DNA of 64,000 nt from Methanobacterium sp. GTDB taxonomy: Archaea; Methanobacteriota; Methanobacteria; Methanobacteriales; Methanobacteriaceae. Below, piece by piece: positions 9,733 to 20,316 of the stretch. The stretch is taken from contig JACRPY010000003.1 of the NCBI GenBank assembly GCA_016222945.1, forward strand, positions 23,686 through 87,685, in the 5' to 3' direction. A program made the translations under genes and the position numbers. Under the pieces are notes generated by a model. It was given only the letters and a program-made list of their open reading frames with translations, made no database searches and was not told the DNA's origin. Within the stretch, counting starts at the first letter, position 1. The number at the start of each line of letters is the position of its first letter.

Positions 9733-10554
9733 ATGGAGAAATTTTCAAAAATATCAGAAAAAGATGTAACAAAGGCCATTGTAGAAGGATTTACCAGCGA
9801 ATTTATAGACTACATTGAAAGTGACGTAATTATAGTTGGAGCAGGTCCAAGCGGACTTGTAGCAGCAAAAAAACTTGCAGAAAAAGGTGTTAAAACACTT
9901 ATCATAGAAAGCAACAATTATCTAGGCGGCGGTTTCTGGATAGGTGGCTACTTAATGAATAAACTAACAGTAAGAGCTCCAGGTCAAAGGATACTTGATG
10001 AAATAGGAGTGCCTTACGAAGAAGTAAAAAAAGGATTATTTGTTGCAGATGGCCCTCATGCCTGTTCTAAGCTAATTGCAAGTGCAATGGATGCAGGAGC
10101 TAAAGTAATTAACATGACTAAATTTGATGATGTAGTCCTACGAGATGACCGTGTTTGTGGTATTGTTATGAACTGGACACCAGTTTCTGCACTTCCAAGA
10201 GCTATAACCTGTGTTGATCCTGTCGCCATTGAATCAAAAATTGTAATAGATGCAACTGGACACGACGCTGTAGTTGTTAAATCATTAGAAGAACGTGGAC
10301 TTGTAGATATTGAAGGATTTGGTGGAATGTGGGTTGAAAAGTCAGAAGATGCCATTGTTGAACATACAAAAGAAGTGTTCCCTGGCCTTTATGTAACTGG
10401 AATGTCCGTTGCAACTACCTATGGACAAGCAAGAATGGGACCTACATTTGGAGGAATGCTTGTATCTGGTGAAAAAGTGGCTGAATTGATTTTTGATAAA
10501 ATTAAAGGCAGTATAAATACGAAAACATCTGAAACTGCAGTGGTAAGTAAATAA
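9733..10554 (+). CDS. thi4: Thiamine thiazole synthase Thi4 (archaeal type)
   Basis: Forms the adenylated thiazole precursor of thiamine from NAD, glycine and a sulfur donor. The FAD/NAD fold starts with [20 protein letters not shown], followed by [11 protein letters not shown] and the C-terminal [20 protein letters not shown] segment. The ATG at 9733 has GGGGAT upstream; an ATG at 9721 is also possible. At the position of the yeast sulfur-donor Cys205, just before the MDP motif, this protein has Cys (AITCVDP, residue 164 counted from 9721), whereas the sulfide-using Methanocaldococcus enzyme has His. It therefore could be a single-turnover enzyme. It carries paired operators. Confidence 0.88.
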   Translation: MEKFSKISEKDVTKAIVEGFTSEFIDYIESDVIIVGAGPSGLVAAKKLAEKGVKTLIIESNNYLGGGFWIGGYLMNKLTVRAPGQRILDEIGVPYEEVKKGLFVADGPHACSKLIASAMDAGAKVINMTKFDDVVLRDDRVCGIVMNWTPVSALPRAITCVDPVAIESKIVIDATGHDAVVVKSLEERGLVDIEGFGGMWVEKSEDAIVEHTKEVFPGLYVTGMSVATTYGQARMGPTFGGMLVSGEKVAELIFDKIKGSINTKTSETAVVSK

Positions 10555-10582
10555 CTAAGTTAATAGAGCTTAATAACTTAAA

Positions 10583-10607
10583 TTTTTATTTTTTTTATTC
10601 TATTTTT
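10583..10607 (+). terminator. T-rich terminator after thi4
   Basis: A tract of TTTTTATTTTTTTT and a further TATTTTT lies about 30 bases after the thi4 stop and before the MOSC gene. It fits an archaeal oligo-T terminator, although the close spacing leaves read-through into the MOSC gene possible. Confidence 0.4.
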
Positions 10608-10634
10608 CATAAAAAATTATTGCAGACGATTTTT

Positions 10635-11072
10635 ATGGCAGCTAAAATTATTGCAGTTTGTACAAGTGATACGAAGCAAGTTAAGAAAATTAACGTGAGA
10701 TATGCAGAGCTTAAAGAAAATTATGGCATTATTGGTGATGCCCATAGCAGCAGCAATACGCACCGTCAAATTAGTTTACTTGCCTTAGAAAGTATAAATA
10801 AAATGAGGGCTCTTGGCTTAAATGTTAATCCTGGAGACTTTGCAGAAAACTTAACTACAGAATGTATTGACCTCAAAGTTTTACCTATAAAAACGAGACT
10901 GATTGTGGGTAATGATGCTATTTTAGAGGTTACTCAAATCGGTAAAGAGTGCCATACGCGTTGTGCAATCTATAAGCAAGCAGGTGACTGTATCATGCCC
11001 AAAGAAGGAATATTTGCAAAAGTAGTAAAAAGTGGAATTGTAAAAATAGGAGATGAAATAAAAATAATCTAA
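10635..11072 (+). CDS. MOSC domain protein
   Basis: About 145 residues matching a single MOSC domain: YGIIGDAHSSSNTHRQISLLA, VNPGDFAENLTT, LIVGNDAILEVTQIGKEC and the family cysteine in GKECHTRCAIYKQAGDCIMP. MOSC domains transfer sulfur in molybdenum cofactor sulfuration and related reactions through a conserved cysteine. Here the domain stands alone with no PLP-binding part. Its position between thi4 and the IscU-IscS pair fits a sulfur-transfer role, but the acceptor is unknown. The ATG at 10635 gives the family-like start MAAKIIAVC; the ribosome-binding site is weak. Confidence 0.85.
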   Translation: MAAKIIAVCTSDTKQVKKINVRYAELKENYGIIGDAHSSSNTHRQISLLALESINKMRALGLNVNPGDFAENLTTECIDLKVLPIKTRLIVGNDAILEVTQIGKECHTRCAIYKQAGDCIMPKEGIFAKVVKSGIVKIGDEIKII

Positions 11073-11093
11073 TTAATCAAAAAAAGAATTGTT

Positions 11094-11507
11094 TTATTCT
11101 TCTTCACAGGTTGTGCAGATACGTGTACCCTCTGTTTTTTCTCCTTTATTTTCCCTGTAGTTATCAATAGCAGCGTGCAATGCATCTGCTGCAAGATTTG
11201 AACAATGCATTTTAACAGGGGGCAACCCCTCAAGGTTATCTGCAACATCGTTTCTAGTAATTTCTAAGGCTTCTTCAATTGTTTTTCCCATTGCCATTTC
11301 AGTTACCATACTGCTTGTTGCAATAGCCGCACCACAGCCAAATGTTTTGAATTTAATGTCTTCAATCACGTCGTCCTTAACTTTAATGTAAATTGTCATT
11401 AGATCTCCACATGTAGGGTTTCCTACAGTCCCTATGCCATTTGCATCTTCTATTTCACCAACATTTCGCGGATTTTGAAAGTGTTCCATTACTTTATCAC
11501 TATACAT
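11094..11507 (-). CDS. iscU: Iron-sulfur cluster scaffold IscU/NifU N-terminal type
   Basis: About 137 residues. The three cluster cysteines are visible in GNPTCGDLM, FGCGAAIATSS and MHCSNLAADAL, and the catalytic-type Asp follows the first (CGD). The chaperone-binding LPPVKMHC motif is present as well. It ends with a short extra CTTCEEE tail containing two more cysteines, which is not part of the core fold. AGAGGT precedes the ATG at 11507. It lies 37 bases downstream of iscS and receives its sulfur. No sulfur-regulon operator is seen in front of this pair, so cluster assembly appears to be outside the regulon. Confidence 0.9.
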   Translation of the reverse strand: MYSDKVMEHFQNPRNVGEIEDANGIGTVGNPTCGDLMTIYIKVKDDVIEDIKFKTFGCGAAIATSSMVTEMAMGKTIEEALEITRNDVADNLEGLPPVKMHCSNLAADALHAAIDNYRENKGEKTEGTRICTTCEEE

Positions 11508-11544
11508 ATAAATCAACCTCTAATTGCATAAATTAACTTTATTT

Positions 11545-12717
11545 TCATTTTTCTGCATCGGGAGCTGCACACCAGAGAGGTGAAAGCTCTCTTAAAGTTT
11601 TAACTACTTCTTGAATAGATTTTATTGCATGATCAATGTCTTCAGCAGTGTTTTCTTTTCCAAGTGTTAAACGCAGTGAACCGTGGGCATCAACTTCTTT
11701 AAGGCCAATAGCTGTTAGGACATGTGATGGTTCTAATTTCTTTGATGAGCATGCAGAACCTGTTGAAGCTGCTATACCTTTAGAATCAAGGTGTAATACT
11801 AATGATTCACCTTCAATGCTGCTAAATCTGAAATTTATATTATTTGGAAGTCTTTTTATGGGATGTCCATTTAGATAGGATTGTTCTACTGAATCTAATA
11901 CTCCTTTTATTAATTTGTTTCTTAAATTTGTTATATATTTCGCATCATAAGAGAGATTTTTTTCTGCAATTTCGCAAGCTTTACCCAGACCAACAACCCC
12001 TGCAACATTCTCTGTTCCTGGCCTTAAACCTTTTTCATGGCCACCACCATGGATTATTGGCTCTAATCTAACTCCTTTTTTTACATATAATGCCCCTATT
12101 CCTTTTGGCCCATAAACCTTATGTGCAGAAAGAGATAACATATCTACATTTAAATCTTCAACATTTACAGGGATTTTACCAACACTTTGAACTGCATCTG
12201 TATGGAAATAAATCCCCTTTTCCCTTGCAATTTCACCAATTTCTGCTATAGGTTGGATTGTTCCAATTTCATTGTTTGCATGCATAATTGTAATTAAAAT
12301 AGTCCTATCAGTTATTGCATCTTCTAAATCAGATATTCTGACAATACCCTCTTCATAAACCGGTAGATATGTAACTTCAAATCCATTCTTTTCTAAATAT
12401 TTACACGTTTCTTCTACTGCAGGGTGTTCTATAGCACTTGTGATTATGTGATTTCCTTTATCTTTTAAACGGTAAGCTACGCCTTTAATAGCAATATTAT
12501 CAGATTCTGTACCTCCGCTTGTAAAAATGATTTCTTCAGCTTTTGCACCTATAAGTAATGCTACTTGTGTTCTTGCAGATTCCATTGCTTTTCTTGCATC
12601 TCTTCCCATAGAGTATAATGTAGATGCATTTCCAAATTTATCCACAAAATATGGCTTCATTGCTTCAAATACTTCCCTGTCAACTGGTGATGTAGCTGAA
12701 TGGTCCATATAAATCAT
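11545..12717 (-). CDS. iscS: Cysteine desulfurase IscS/NifS
   Basis: 390 residues with every active-site element intact: SGGTESDN (Thr70 for the phosphate), AIEHPAV (His98 stacking on PLP), HTDAVQS (Asp174, Gln177), the Schiff-base Lys200 in SAHKVYGPKG, and the catalytic Cys323 in STGSACSSKKLEPSHV. It takes sulfur from cysteine and passes it as persulfide to IscU, encoded directly downstream. This enzyme is the useful control for the desulfurase-like protein at 21460-22626, which lacks four of these residues. A weak AGGTG motif precedes the ATG. Confidence 0.93.
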   Translation of the reverse strand: MIYMDHSATSPVDREVFEAMKPYFVDKFGNASTLYSMGRDARKAMESARTQVALLIGAKAEEIIFTSGGTESDNIAIKGVAYRLKDKGNHIITSAIEHPAVEETCKYLEKNGFEVTYLPVYEEGIVRISDLEDAITDRTILITIMHANNEIGTIQPIAEIGEIAREKGIYFHTDAVQSVGKIPVNVEDLNVDMLSLSAHKVYGPKGIGALYVKKGVRLEPIIHGGGHEKGLRPGTENVAGVVGLGKACEIAEKNLSYDAKYITNLRNKLIKGVLDSVEQSYLNGHPIKRLPNNINFRFSSIEGESLVLHLDSKGIAASTGSACSSKKLEPSHVLTAIGLKEVDAHGSLRLTLGKENTAEDIDHAIKSIQEVVKTLRELSPLWCAAPDAEK

Positions 12718-12787
12718 TATTTCACCTCAAAAAACTCTTTCCTATTACAAATTAATTATGAAAGTTAATTATTTTAAATCTTTTCAA

Positions 12788-14257
12788 CTAATCCCTTGTT
12801 ATTAAAGTGCTTATATGGTCAGTTGTAATGATTCCAATAACTCTTTGACTATCATCTACAACCGGCAGCGATGAAATATTGTATTTTTTCATTTTTTCCG
12901 CCGCTATCTCTATCTGGTCATCAGGATTAGCTACTATAACATCTTTTGTCATTATTTCTTCTAATTTACTGTATTTTAAGGCAACAGCCTTTGAAATATC
13001 CCATGCAGTCACTATACCTATCAATTTATTATTTTCATTTATTACAGGTAAGTGTGTAACTCTATTTTCAAGCATGAGCCTTGCTGCTTCATCTATACTT
13101 GATTCTTCACTTATTTTAGCCACTTCATTAGTCATTACATCTCCAACCAGAATATCTGAAAGAAATCCACTGATAATATAATTCAACTGACCTTCTTCAA
13201 GTAAGAAAGCGTCATGCCCATAGGGTGATTTAAGCTCGTGATAGCTTACATCTATATTATTTGCTGTTAATGCCATTAAAATTTCCTTTGATTGTGCTGG
13301 AGGATACAGCCAGTCAGAATCCACTGAAATAACCAGAAATTTAGCCTTAACATCTTTTAAACCTTCAGCAAGGGATCCATTTTTTGTTAAATCAAAATAA
13401 TCCATGGCTTTTGTTATATAGAGGTATGAATTTGCATCAAATCTCTTTACAAAAGATTCTCCTTGATAGTGAAGGTAGCTTTCAACTTGAAAATCTAGGG
13501 AAAAATCGAAGCTGTATTTTTCTTTATCTTGAAGTCTTCTGCCGAATTTTTGATACATTGATTCATAACTAAGATATGTTATGTGTCCTATCATCCTGGC
13601 AAGACTTAATCCGTCCTTAGGAATTTCTCCAGAATAATAAGAACCGTTGTTCCATTTTGGATCGGATATTATTGCCTGTCTACCTACTTCATTAAATGCA
13701 ATTTGTTGTGGGGCAGAATTAGCTGCTGTAGCTATTGGGATTGCCAATCGTACCATGTCAGGATAAGAAACACACCATTGAAGAACTTGCATTCCTCCCA
13801 TCGAACCTCCAACAACTGCAAAAAGTTGATTAATGCCCAAATGATCTATCAACTTTTTTTGAGCATTTACCATATCAAAAATAGTAATTATTGGAAAATC
13901 CAATCCATAAGGTTTGTCAGTTATAGGATTGATTGAAGAAGGACCAGTTGAGCCTTTACAGCCACCAATAACATTAGAACAGATTATAAAATATTTTTCT
14001 GTATCCAAACATTTTCCAGGGCCAATTATGGTTTCCCACCATCCTGGTTTTCTGTCTCCTTCATGCCATCCAGCGACATGTGCATCTCCAGAAAGGGCAT
14101 GGCAGACCAAAATAGCATTACTTTTTTCTTTATTTAATTTACCGTAGGTTTCATAGGCTATTGTGGCTTTTTTAAGCCTGCCTCCACCTTCCAGCATTAA
14201 ATCATCCGAAAGATTATAATACTGCGTATCTACAAGCCCCACTGATTCTTTTTTCAT
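12788..14257 (-). CDS. metX: Homoserine O-acetyltransferase MetX fused to two CBS domains
   Basis: About 489 residues. The alpha/beta-hydrolase part (1-350) has [14 protein letters not shown], the nucleophile Ser in [10 protein letters not shown], Asp in [12 protein letters not shown] and His in PYGHDAFL. It activates homoserine for direct sulfhydrylation by MetY, encoded next to it. The C-terminal 120 residues form two CBS motifs ([20 protein letters not shown] and [16 protein letters not shown], each followed by a LPV-like strand), which usually bind adenosyl compounds and could sense SAM or ATP. I prefer the start [10 protein letters not shown], with AGGAAA before it; upstream in-frame ATGs exist up to 14314. 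Confidence 0.9.
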   Translation of the reverse strand: MKKESVGLVDTQYYNLSDDLMLEGGGRLKKATIAYETYGKLNKEKSNAILVCHALSGDAHVAGWHEGDRKPGWWETIIGPGKCLDTEKYFIICSNVIGGCKGSTGPSSINPITDKPYGLDFPIITIFDMVNAQKKLIDHLGINQLFAVVGGSMGGMQVLQWCVSYPDMVRLAIPIATAANSAPQQIAFNEVGRQAIISDPKWNNGSYYSGEIPKDGLSLARMIGHITYLSYESMYQKFGRRLQDKEKYSFDFSLDFQVESYLHYQGESFVKRFDANSYLYITKAMDYFDLTKNGSLAEGLKDVKAKFLVISVDSDWLYPPAQSKEILMALTANNIDVSYHELKSPYGHDAFLLEEGQLNYIISGFLSDILVGDVMTNEVAKISEESSIDEAARLMLENRVTHLPVINENNKLIGIVTAWDISKAVALKYSKLEEIMTKDVIVANPDDQIEIAAEKMKKYNISSLPVVDDSQRVIGIITTDHISTLITRD

Positions 14258-14331
14258 TTTCCTAAATCCCATAGTTTTTGTTAAGTCTCGTTTCATTATT
14301 AGATTTTTGGGCAAATAATGAAAGTTTTCAA

Positions 14332-15708
<1,377 letters not shown>

Positions 15709-15795
15709 TCATTTTACAATTTTAATTTATGTTTAAAAGTTATAAAAGAGCATTTCAAGCATTTTTAATCTATGAAAAATATTATTAATGTATTG

Positions 15796-15811
15796 TATAA
15801 CAATTGTTATA
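15796..15811 (-). promoter_or_regulatory. Sulfur-regulon operator of metY-metX
   Basis: TATAACAATTGTTATA is a perfect 16-base palindrome of the TATAAC-N4-GTTATA type. On the minus strand it directly follows the TATA-like TATATAAATA, about 160 bases before the metY start. Confidence 0.75.
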
Positions 15812-15962
15812 TTTATATACTAATTTCCTCTTATTTAAAGTTTACCCAAATGAACTACTTCTCCATTTAAAATAATTCCGGACATTCTCGTTACTTCTTT
15901 ATCTGCAAAAAATAAATTTATGATAATTAACAATAATAACAATTAGTTGAGTAAACTATATA

Positions 15963-15978
15963 TATAACAATTGTTAAC
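15963..15978 (+). promoter_or_regulatory. Sulfur-regulon operator overlapping the tRNA-Cys promoter
   Basis: TATAACAATTGTTAAC matches 15 of 16 positions of the palindrome at 15796-15811. It overlaps the TATA-like ACTATATATATAAC and ends 18 bases before the first base of tRNA-Cys, so it covers the expected promoter of the tRNA gene. Confidence 0.65.
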
Positions 15979-15996
15979 TTAGTATATATCTATTTT

Positions 15997-16068
<72 letters not shown>

Positions 16069-16078
16069 TCAACCGCAC

Positions 16079-16181
16079 AAAAATTCTTTGAATTTTTGGC
16101 GCATGCGAAACTAAAGTTTCTCTGCACCAAACATAGAATTTTTGAGTGCCCCGAAAATCAAATATTTTCGAGGGCTTTTTT
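16079..16181. repeat. Hairpin-string locus B, ending in a terminator-like stem
   Basis: Three hairpins follow tRNA-Cys: 16079-16097 (AAAAATTC, loop TTT), 16107-16120 (GAAACT stem, two-base loop) and 16148-16175 (GCCC-CGAAAAT, loop CAAAT, ATTTTCG-A-GGGC). The last is followed by TTTTTT and would serve as a terminator for the tRNA. The same terminal stem recurs at 27127-27160. Confidence 0.6.
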
Positions 16182-16290
16182 CAAGAAAAAGTGAGGCTAA
16201 AATCAAATACCTTTTCAATCTCATTATACAAATTACTAATTATAATTTATTTAAGAATTATTTAAATCAAATTTTTGAGTTTGATGCCCT

Positions 16291-17670
16291 ATGCTGAAAG
16301 TATACAACACCATGACCCATAAAAAAGAAGAGTTCAAATCTATAAACAAAAATAGAATTAAAATGTTTGTATGCGGGCCAACAGTTTACGATAAATCACA
16401 TATAGGACACGGGAGAACATATATTGCTTTTGATGTTATAGCAAGATATCTTAAATACAAAGGATACAGTGTTTTTTATCTGCAAAATATCACAGATATC
16501 GATGATAAAATAATTAAAAGGGCAAATGAAATTGGAGTTGAACCATTAAAGCTTGCCAAGGAATTTGAAGAACTCTATTTCCATGATATGGAACTATTAA
16601 ATGTAAATAACGTTAATTTTTATGCAAGGGCAATAGAACACCTTGATGAAATCATTAATCAAATTCAAACACTTATTGATAAAAAATTTGCTTATGAAAC
16701 TTCTACTGGAGTTTATTTTGATGAATCTCGTTTTGAAGACTTTGGAAAACTCTCGAATAGAAATATTGAAGATTTAAACGTTCATAGAGTCAATCCCGAT
16801 AAAACAAAAAGAAATCATGGAGATTTTGCGCTATGGAAAAAAAGAGATGATGGACCATCCTGGGACTCCCCGTGGGGACCTGGAAGGCCAGGATGGCATA
16901 TTGAAGATACTGCAATAACTGAAACCTATTTTGGAGGTCAGTTTGATATTCACGGCGGAGGATTAGATCTTATTTTCCCTCATCACGAGGCAGAAATTGC
17001 TCAAATGGAATCTGCAACAGGTAAAAAACCAATGGTGAAGTACTGGTTGCATACAGGTTTTTTGAACGTCAGCGGAGAGAAAATGTCCAAATCACTTGGA
17101 AATTTCATCACAATTAAAGAGTTGCTTGAGGAGTATGACCCTCAAGTATTTAGATTTTTTGTTCTTTCAACTCACTACAGAAGTCCCATTGATTTTAGCG
17201 ACGAATCACTTCAACAGTCACAAAACAGCCTTAAAAGGATTCATAAACTAATGGAAACTATTGATGGAATCTTAAAAGCAGATATAGCTGAAAACCACGA
17301 AGCTGATGAAAAATATTTTAAAATATTAGAAAATACTAAAGAAGAATTCTTAGATGCAATGGATAATGACTTTAATACGCCTATTGCACTTTCAGTACTT
17401 TTCAATTTTATAAGAGACATAAATAAAGGCATAAATGAAGGAAAAATCCCCAAAAATATGTTTAAAGAAATAAAAGAATTGTTTAATGAATTTGGAGATA
17501 TTTTAGGACTTAATTTTTCAGTTGAATCCCGTAATAACGATTTAACAGAAGAATTACTCAATATACTCATTGATGTAAGGAAAAAGCTCCGTGAAAATAA
17601 GAATTATGAGCTTGCAGATGAAATAAGAAGCATGTTACGTGATGCTGGTATCCATTTAGAGGATAAATAA
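16291..17670 (+). CDS. cysS: Cysteinyl-tRNA synthetase
   Basis: 459 residues, a normal class I CysRS. The HIGH motif appears as SHIGHGRTY, the KMSKS loop as GEKMSKSLGN (about 262-271), and zinc ligands lie in CGPTVYD and the HGGGLDLIFPHHEAEIAQ segment. It charges tRNA-Cys with free cysteine. Some relatives, such as Methanothermobacter, lack CysRS and make Cys-tRNA from phosphoserine. Its presence here with cysE, cysK and a linked tRNA-Cys shows a free-cysteine route. The hairpins at 16079-16181 separate it from the tRNA, so it may have its own promoter. Confidence 0.95.
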   Translation: MLKVYNTMTHKKEEFKSINKNRIKMFVCGPTVYDKSHIGHGRTYIAFDVIARYLKYKGYSVFYLQNITDIDDKIIKRANEIGVEPLKLAKEFEELYFHDMELLNVNNVNFYARAIEHLDEIINQIQTLIDKKFAYETSTGVYFDESRFEDFGKLSNRNIEDLNVHRVNPDKTKRNHGDFALWKKRDDGPSWDSPWGPGRPGWHIEDTAITETYFGGQFDIHGGGLDLIFPHHEAEIAQMESATGKKPMVKYWLHTGFLNVSGEKMSKSLGNFITIKELLEEYDPQVFRFFVLSTHYRSPIDFSDESLQQSQNSLKRIHKLMETIDGILKADIAENHEADEKYFKILENTKEEFLDAMDNDFNTPIALSVLFNFIRDINKGINEGKIPKNMFKEIKELFNEFGDILGLNFSVESRNNDLTEELLNILIDVRKKLRENKNYELADEIRSMLRDAGIHLEDK

Positions 17671-17679
17671 TAATATCAA

Positions 17680-18075
17680 TTATATACAATAATCCTGTTT
17701 CGAACCTCTTTCAGAACCCATACAAGCATTACAACTTCCAGGGATGTTATCTTTCTCTTTATGCAATTGACATAAAATTTCTTCTGCTTTAACGTTTTTA
17801 CATATCTCACAAATTCTGCGGATCATGCCACCTTGTTCCATCCTTTGTTCTTTAAGATCTAATGCAAAATCCTTAATCATGCTCATCGTATGTTCATCAA
17901 ACTTAATTCCATGCCCTCTTTTATCACTTATATACTGTGAAACTGCAGGTTGAGTTATATCCAGTAATTCAGAAATTTCTTTTTGCTTCATACCCAAACT
18001 AAGAAGTTCTTTGGCTAATTCAGATCGTATGGTTGGAATTACGTACCATACAACTATTTCACATGGTGGTCTCAC
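17680..18075 (-). CDS. HTH transcriptional regulator with Cys-rich C-terminal tail
   Basis: 131 residues. Residues about 15-60 form a helix-turn-helix (SELAKELLSLGMKQKEISEL then DITQPAVSQYISDKRG), as in COG2522 archaeal regulators. The C-terminal 45 residues contain CEICKNVKAEEILCQL and GSCNACMGSER, plus a final Cys, enough to bind an iron-sulfur cluster or zinc. A GTG start is used. Its promoter holds TATAACCCCTGTTATA, the same dyad as the sulfur genes, so autoregulation is likely. It is the only DNA-binding regulator seen in the island and is my candidate for the sulfur regulon repressor. The effector is unknown. Confidence 0.8.
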   Translation of the reverse strand: MRPPCEIVVWYVIPTIRSELAKELLSLGMKQKEISELLDITQPAVSQYISDKRGHGIKFDEHTMSMIKDFALDLKEQRMEQGGMIRRICEICKNVKAEEILCQLHKEKDNIPGSCNACMGSERGSKQDYCI

Positions 18076-18180
18076 TTTATCACGCCCGTTTAATTGTAAT
18101 ATTAAAATTTAGTTGATTATTTCCATTTTCCCTATGAATGAAAATTGATAATATTTAATTTGATATTGCATTTAAATAAA

Positions 18181-18196
18181 TATAACCCCTGTTATA
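18181..18196 (-). promoter_or_regulatory. Sulfur-regulon operator in the promoter of the HTH regulator gene
   Basis: TATAACCCCTGTTATA has perfect outer half-sites with an N4 spacer, unlike its neighbours only in the centre (CCCT). It lies 106 bases before the regulator start and next to a minus-strand TATA-like AAATATAATA. Confidence 0.7.
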
Positions 18197-18329
18197 TTAT
18201 ATTTTTCCAGCCTAATATTTTTATGTGAAATATTTAATTAGTTACGTTTATTTTTATTTTAACTATCCAAAAATAATAGGATCACATTTTCAGGGCAGTA
18301 ACCTACCTGAAAAAATAAATAATTACAAA

Positions 18330-19043
18330 CTAGATGCCTGCACCTTCAGAAAATATTTCTTCAATCTCTGATTTTCTATTAAATAATTCATCCATCTTTA
18401 TAGTAGTTGTAGATATTCCTAATGCTCTAATTTGTTCTTCCATTTCATCCTGCCGCTGCAAAAGAAGTGTAATTACTTCTGCAACAGGATCAGGTAATTC
18501 TCCATGATCTAAATCTATAGCGCATTTACGTTCTTCTTTGACGTTTCTTCCAGGTATTCCCACTATTGTAGACCCTCTCGGGGCGGATTTTAAGACCACA
18601 GACCCTGCACCAACCTTAGAACAGTCTCCTATTTCAATATTACCTATAATTTTAGCTCCTGAGCCTATTACAACTCCACTACCAACGCTTGGATGTCTTT
18701 TTTTCTTTTCAAGACTTGTACCTCCAAGAACAACTCCCTGATAAATCAAAACATCATCACCAACTTCTGCAGTTTCACCAATGACAACACCCATTCCATG
18801 GTCGATAAACACTCTTTTTCCGATTGTTGCACCTGGATGTATCTCTATTCCTGTAATAAAGCGAGCCATGGCAGATATAAAGTTAGCCGTTAATAAATGA
18901 TTGCGAACCCAAAACCAGTGTGCTATAATATAAAGCCAAATAGCATGAAGACCCGGATAGGTTAAAATTACACCTAATTTATTCCTTGCAGCAGGATCCC
19001 TCAAAAGAACCATTTCAATATCTTCCCTAATCCTTTTAAACAT
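18330..19043 (-). CDS. cysE: Serine O-acetyltransferase CysE
   Basis: 237 residues of the short CysE type. It begins [20 protein letters not shown] and continues into left-handed beta-helix hexapeptides: [38 protein letters not shown] and [18 protein letters not shown]. The catalytic His and Asp sit in [14 protein letters not shown]. It acetylates serine for CysK, encoded immediately upstream in transcription order. A C-terminal extension of about 60 residues includes a predicted coiled coil ([17 protein letters not shown]). AGGAGG precedes the ATG. It is co-transcribed with cysK across an 86-base gap. Confidence 0.93.
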   Translation of the reverse strand: MFKRIREDIEMVLLRDPAARNKLGVILTYPGLHAIWLYIIAHWFWVRNHLLTANFISAMARFITGIEIHPGATIGKRVFIDHGMGVVIGETAEVGDDVLIYQGVVLGGTSLEKKKRHPSVGSGVVIGSGAKIIGNIEIGDCSKVGAGSVVLKSAPRGSTIVGIPGRNVKEERKCAIDLDHGELPDPVAEVITLLLQRQDEMEEQIRALGISTTTIKMDELFNRKSEIEEIFSEGAGI

Positions 19044-19129
19044 GATATTTGCCTCCTATAAATGTTTAAATAAAAATAGAATATATTTAATGCAATTATA
19101 TGCATGTAAATATGTTTCTATTCCTTTTT

Positions 19130-20119
19130 TTATATTCTTGGGAATATTGTTTCATCGTATGGCTTATAAATTTCTTCAAATACCCATTCAACACTCAGAT
19201 ACCTTTCTCCAGTATCAGGAAGTACTACAACTATTCTTTTACCTTCATTTTCTTCTCTTTTAGCCAGTTGAATGGCGGCAAATGTTGCAGCGCCTGATGA
19301 AATCCCTGCAAGTATTCCTTCTTCTCTTGCAAGCCTTAATAAAGTTTTACCTGCATCTTCATCCTTAACCTGGATGATCTCATCAATCAAATCAGTTCTA
19401 AGGACATCAGGGACAAATCCTGCACCAATACCCTGTATTTTATGGGGTCCTTTTGCTCCTCCAGACAACACTGGTGAAGTTATAGGTTCAACTGCAACTG
19501 CTTTGAAATTAGGATTTCTTTCTTTAAGTACTTCAGCAATCCCTGTCAGTGTTCCCCCAGTACCTACACCCGAAACTAAAATATCCACTTTACCTTCCGT
19601 ATCTCTCCAAATTTCTTCTGCAGTGGTTTCTCTGTGTATTTTTGGGTTTGCAGGATTTTTAAATTGCTGTGGCATTACAGCATTTGGAATTTCTTCTGCA
19701 AGTTGTTCTGCCTTTTCTATCGCGCCAGGCATGCCGTTTGCACCAGGAGTAAGTACTATTTCTGCTCCAAAAGCTGCTAAAAGCTTTCTACGTTCAATAG
19801 ACATTGTGTCAGGCATGGTTAATATCAGTTTGTAACCTTTAGCTGCCGCTACAAATGCTAAAGCAATTCCTGTGTTCCCGCTTGTAGGTTCAATTAAAAC
19901 TGAGTCTTCTTTTATGACCCCCAATTCTTCCCCTGTTTCAATCAATGAAACTCCGATCCTATCCTTTACACTCCCCAAAGGGTTAAAAGATTCGAGTTTT
20001 GCCACAATCTCTGCATTTAGTCCTTTTGTAATTTTGTTTAATCTTACAAGTGGAGTATTACCTATCAATTCTGTTGTATCGTTAGCTATTCCTCTTGTTA
20101 GTTCTGGTATCTTTACCAT
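19130..20119 (-). CDS. cysK: O-acetylserine sulfhydrylase (cysteine synthase) CysK
   Basis: 329 residues of the fold-type II PLP family. The PLP lysine is in [11 protein letters not shown], the substrate loop in [12 protein letters not shown], and the phosphate loop in [11 protein letters not shown]. It makes cysteine from O-acetylserine and sulfide. The ATG at 20119 follows AGGTGAG; three extra upstream codons are not needed. Four dyads or part-dyads of the sulfur operator lie in the 150 bases upstream, the densest cluster in the window. The pair cysK-cysE resembles bacterial operons and may have been acquired by transfer. Confidence 0.94.
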   Translation of the reverse strand: MVKIPELTRGIANDTTELIGNTPLVRLNKITKGLNAEIVAKLESFNPLGSVKDRIGVSLIETGEELGVIKEDSVLIEPTSGNTGIALAFVAAAKGYKLILTMPDTMSIERRKLLAAFGAEIVLTPGANGMPGAIEKAEQLAEEIPNAVMPQQFKNPANPKIHRETTAEEIWRDTEGKVDILVSGVGTGGTLTGIAEVLKERNPNFKAVAVEPITSPVLSGGAKGPHKIQGIGAGFVPDVLRTDLIDEIIQVKDEDAGKTLLRLAREEGILAGISSGAATFAAIQLAKREENEGKRIVVVLPDTGERYLSVEWVFEEIYKPYDETIFPRI

Positions 20120-20155
20120 TTTTCTCACCTTATTTTTTTTATTGCTTTTTGTATT

Positions 20156-20184
20156 TATAACTATAGTTATATAACAATGTTATA
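20156..20184 (-). promoter_or_regulatory. Two overlapping sulfur-regulon operators near cysK
   Basis: Site 1 (20156-20171) is TATAACTATAGTTATA, a perfect palindrome. Site 2 (20170-20184) is TATAACAATGTTATA, with full half-sites but a three-base spacer. They share two bases. They begin 36 bases upstream of the cysK start codon. Confidence 0.75.
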
Positions 20185-20219
20185 CATAATATTCATTTTT
20201 TAGATAGAGGATGCCACAA

Positions 20220-20235
20220 TATAACTATAGTTATA
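20220..20235 (-). promoter_or_regulatory. Further sulfur-regulon operator upstream of cysK
   Basis: TATAACTATAGTTATA is identical to the site at 20156-20171. It lies 101 bases upstream of the cysK start. Confidence 0.75.
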
Positions 20236-20264
20236 TTTTTTTAATATTGAACATAATATAAATA

Positions 20265-20284
20265 CTTAACGATCGTTATATAAC
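20265..20284 (-). promoter_or_regulatory. Distal sulfur-regulon operator upstream of cysK
   Basis: CTTAACGATCGTTATA (20265-20280) has one perfect and one near-perfect half-site around a GATC centre. A further TATAAC half-site (20279-20284) again overlaps it by two bases. It lies between cysK and the end of the NifX-like gene. Confidence 0.6.
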
Positions 20285-20316
20285 TTTAAAAAAAATAATT
20301 TTAAGATAAGAAATTT

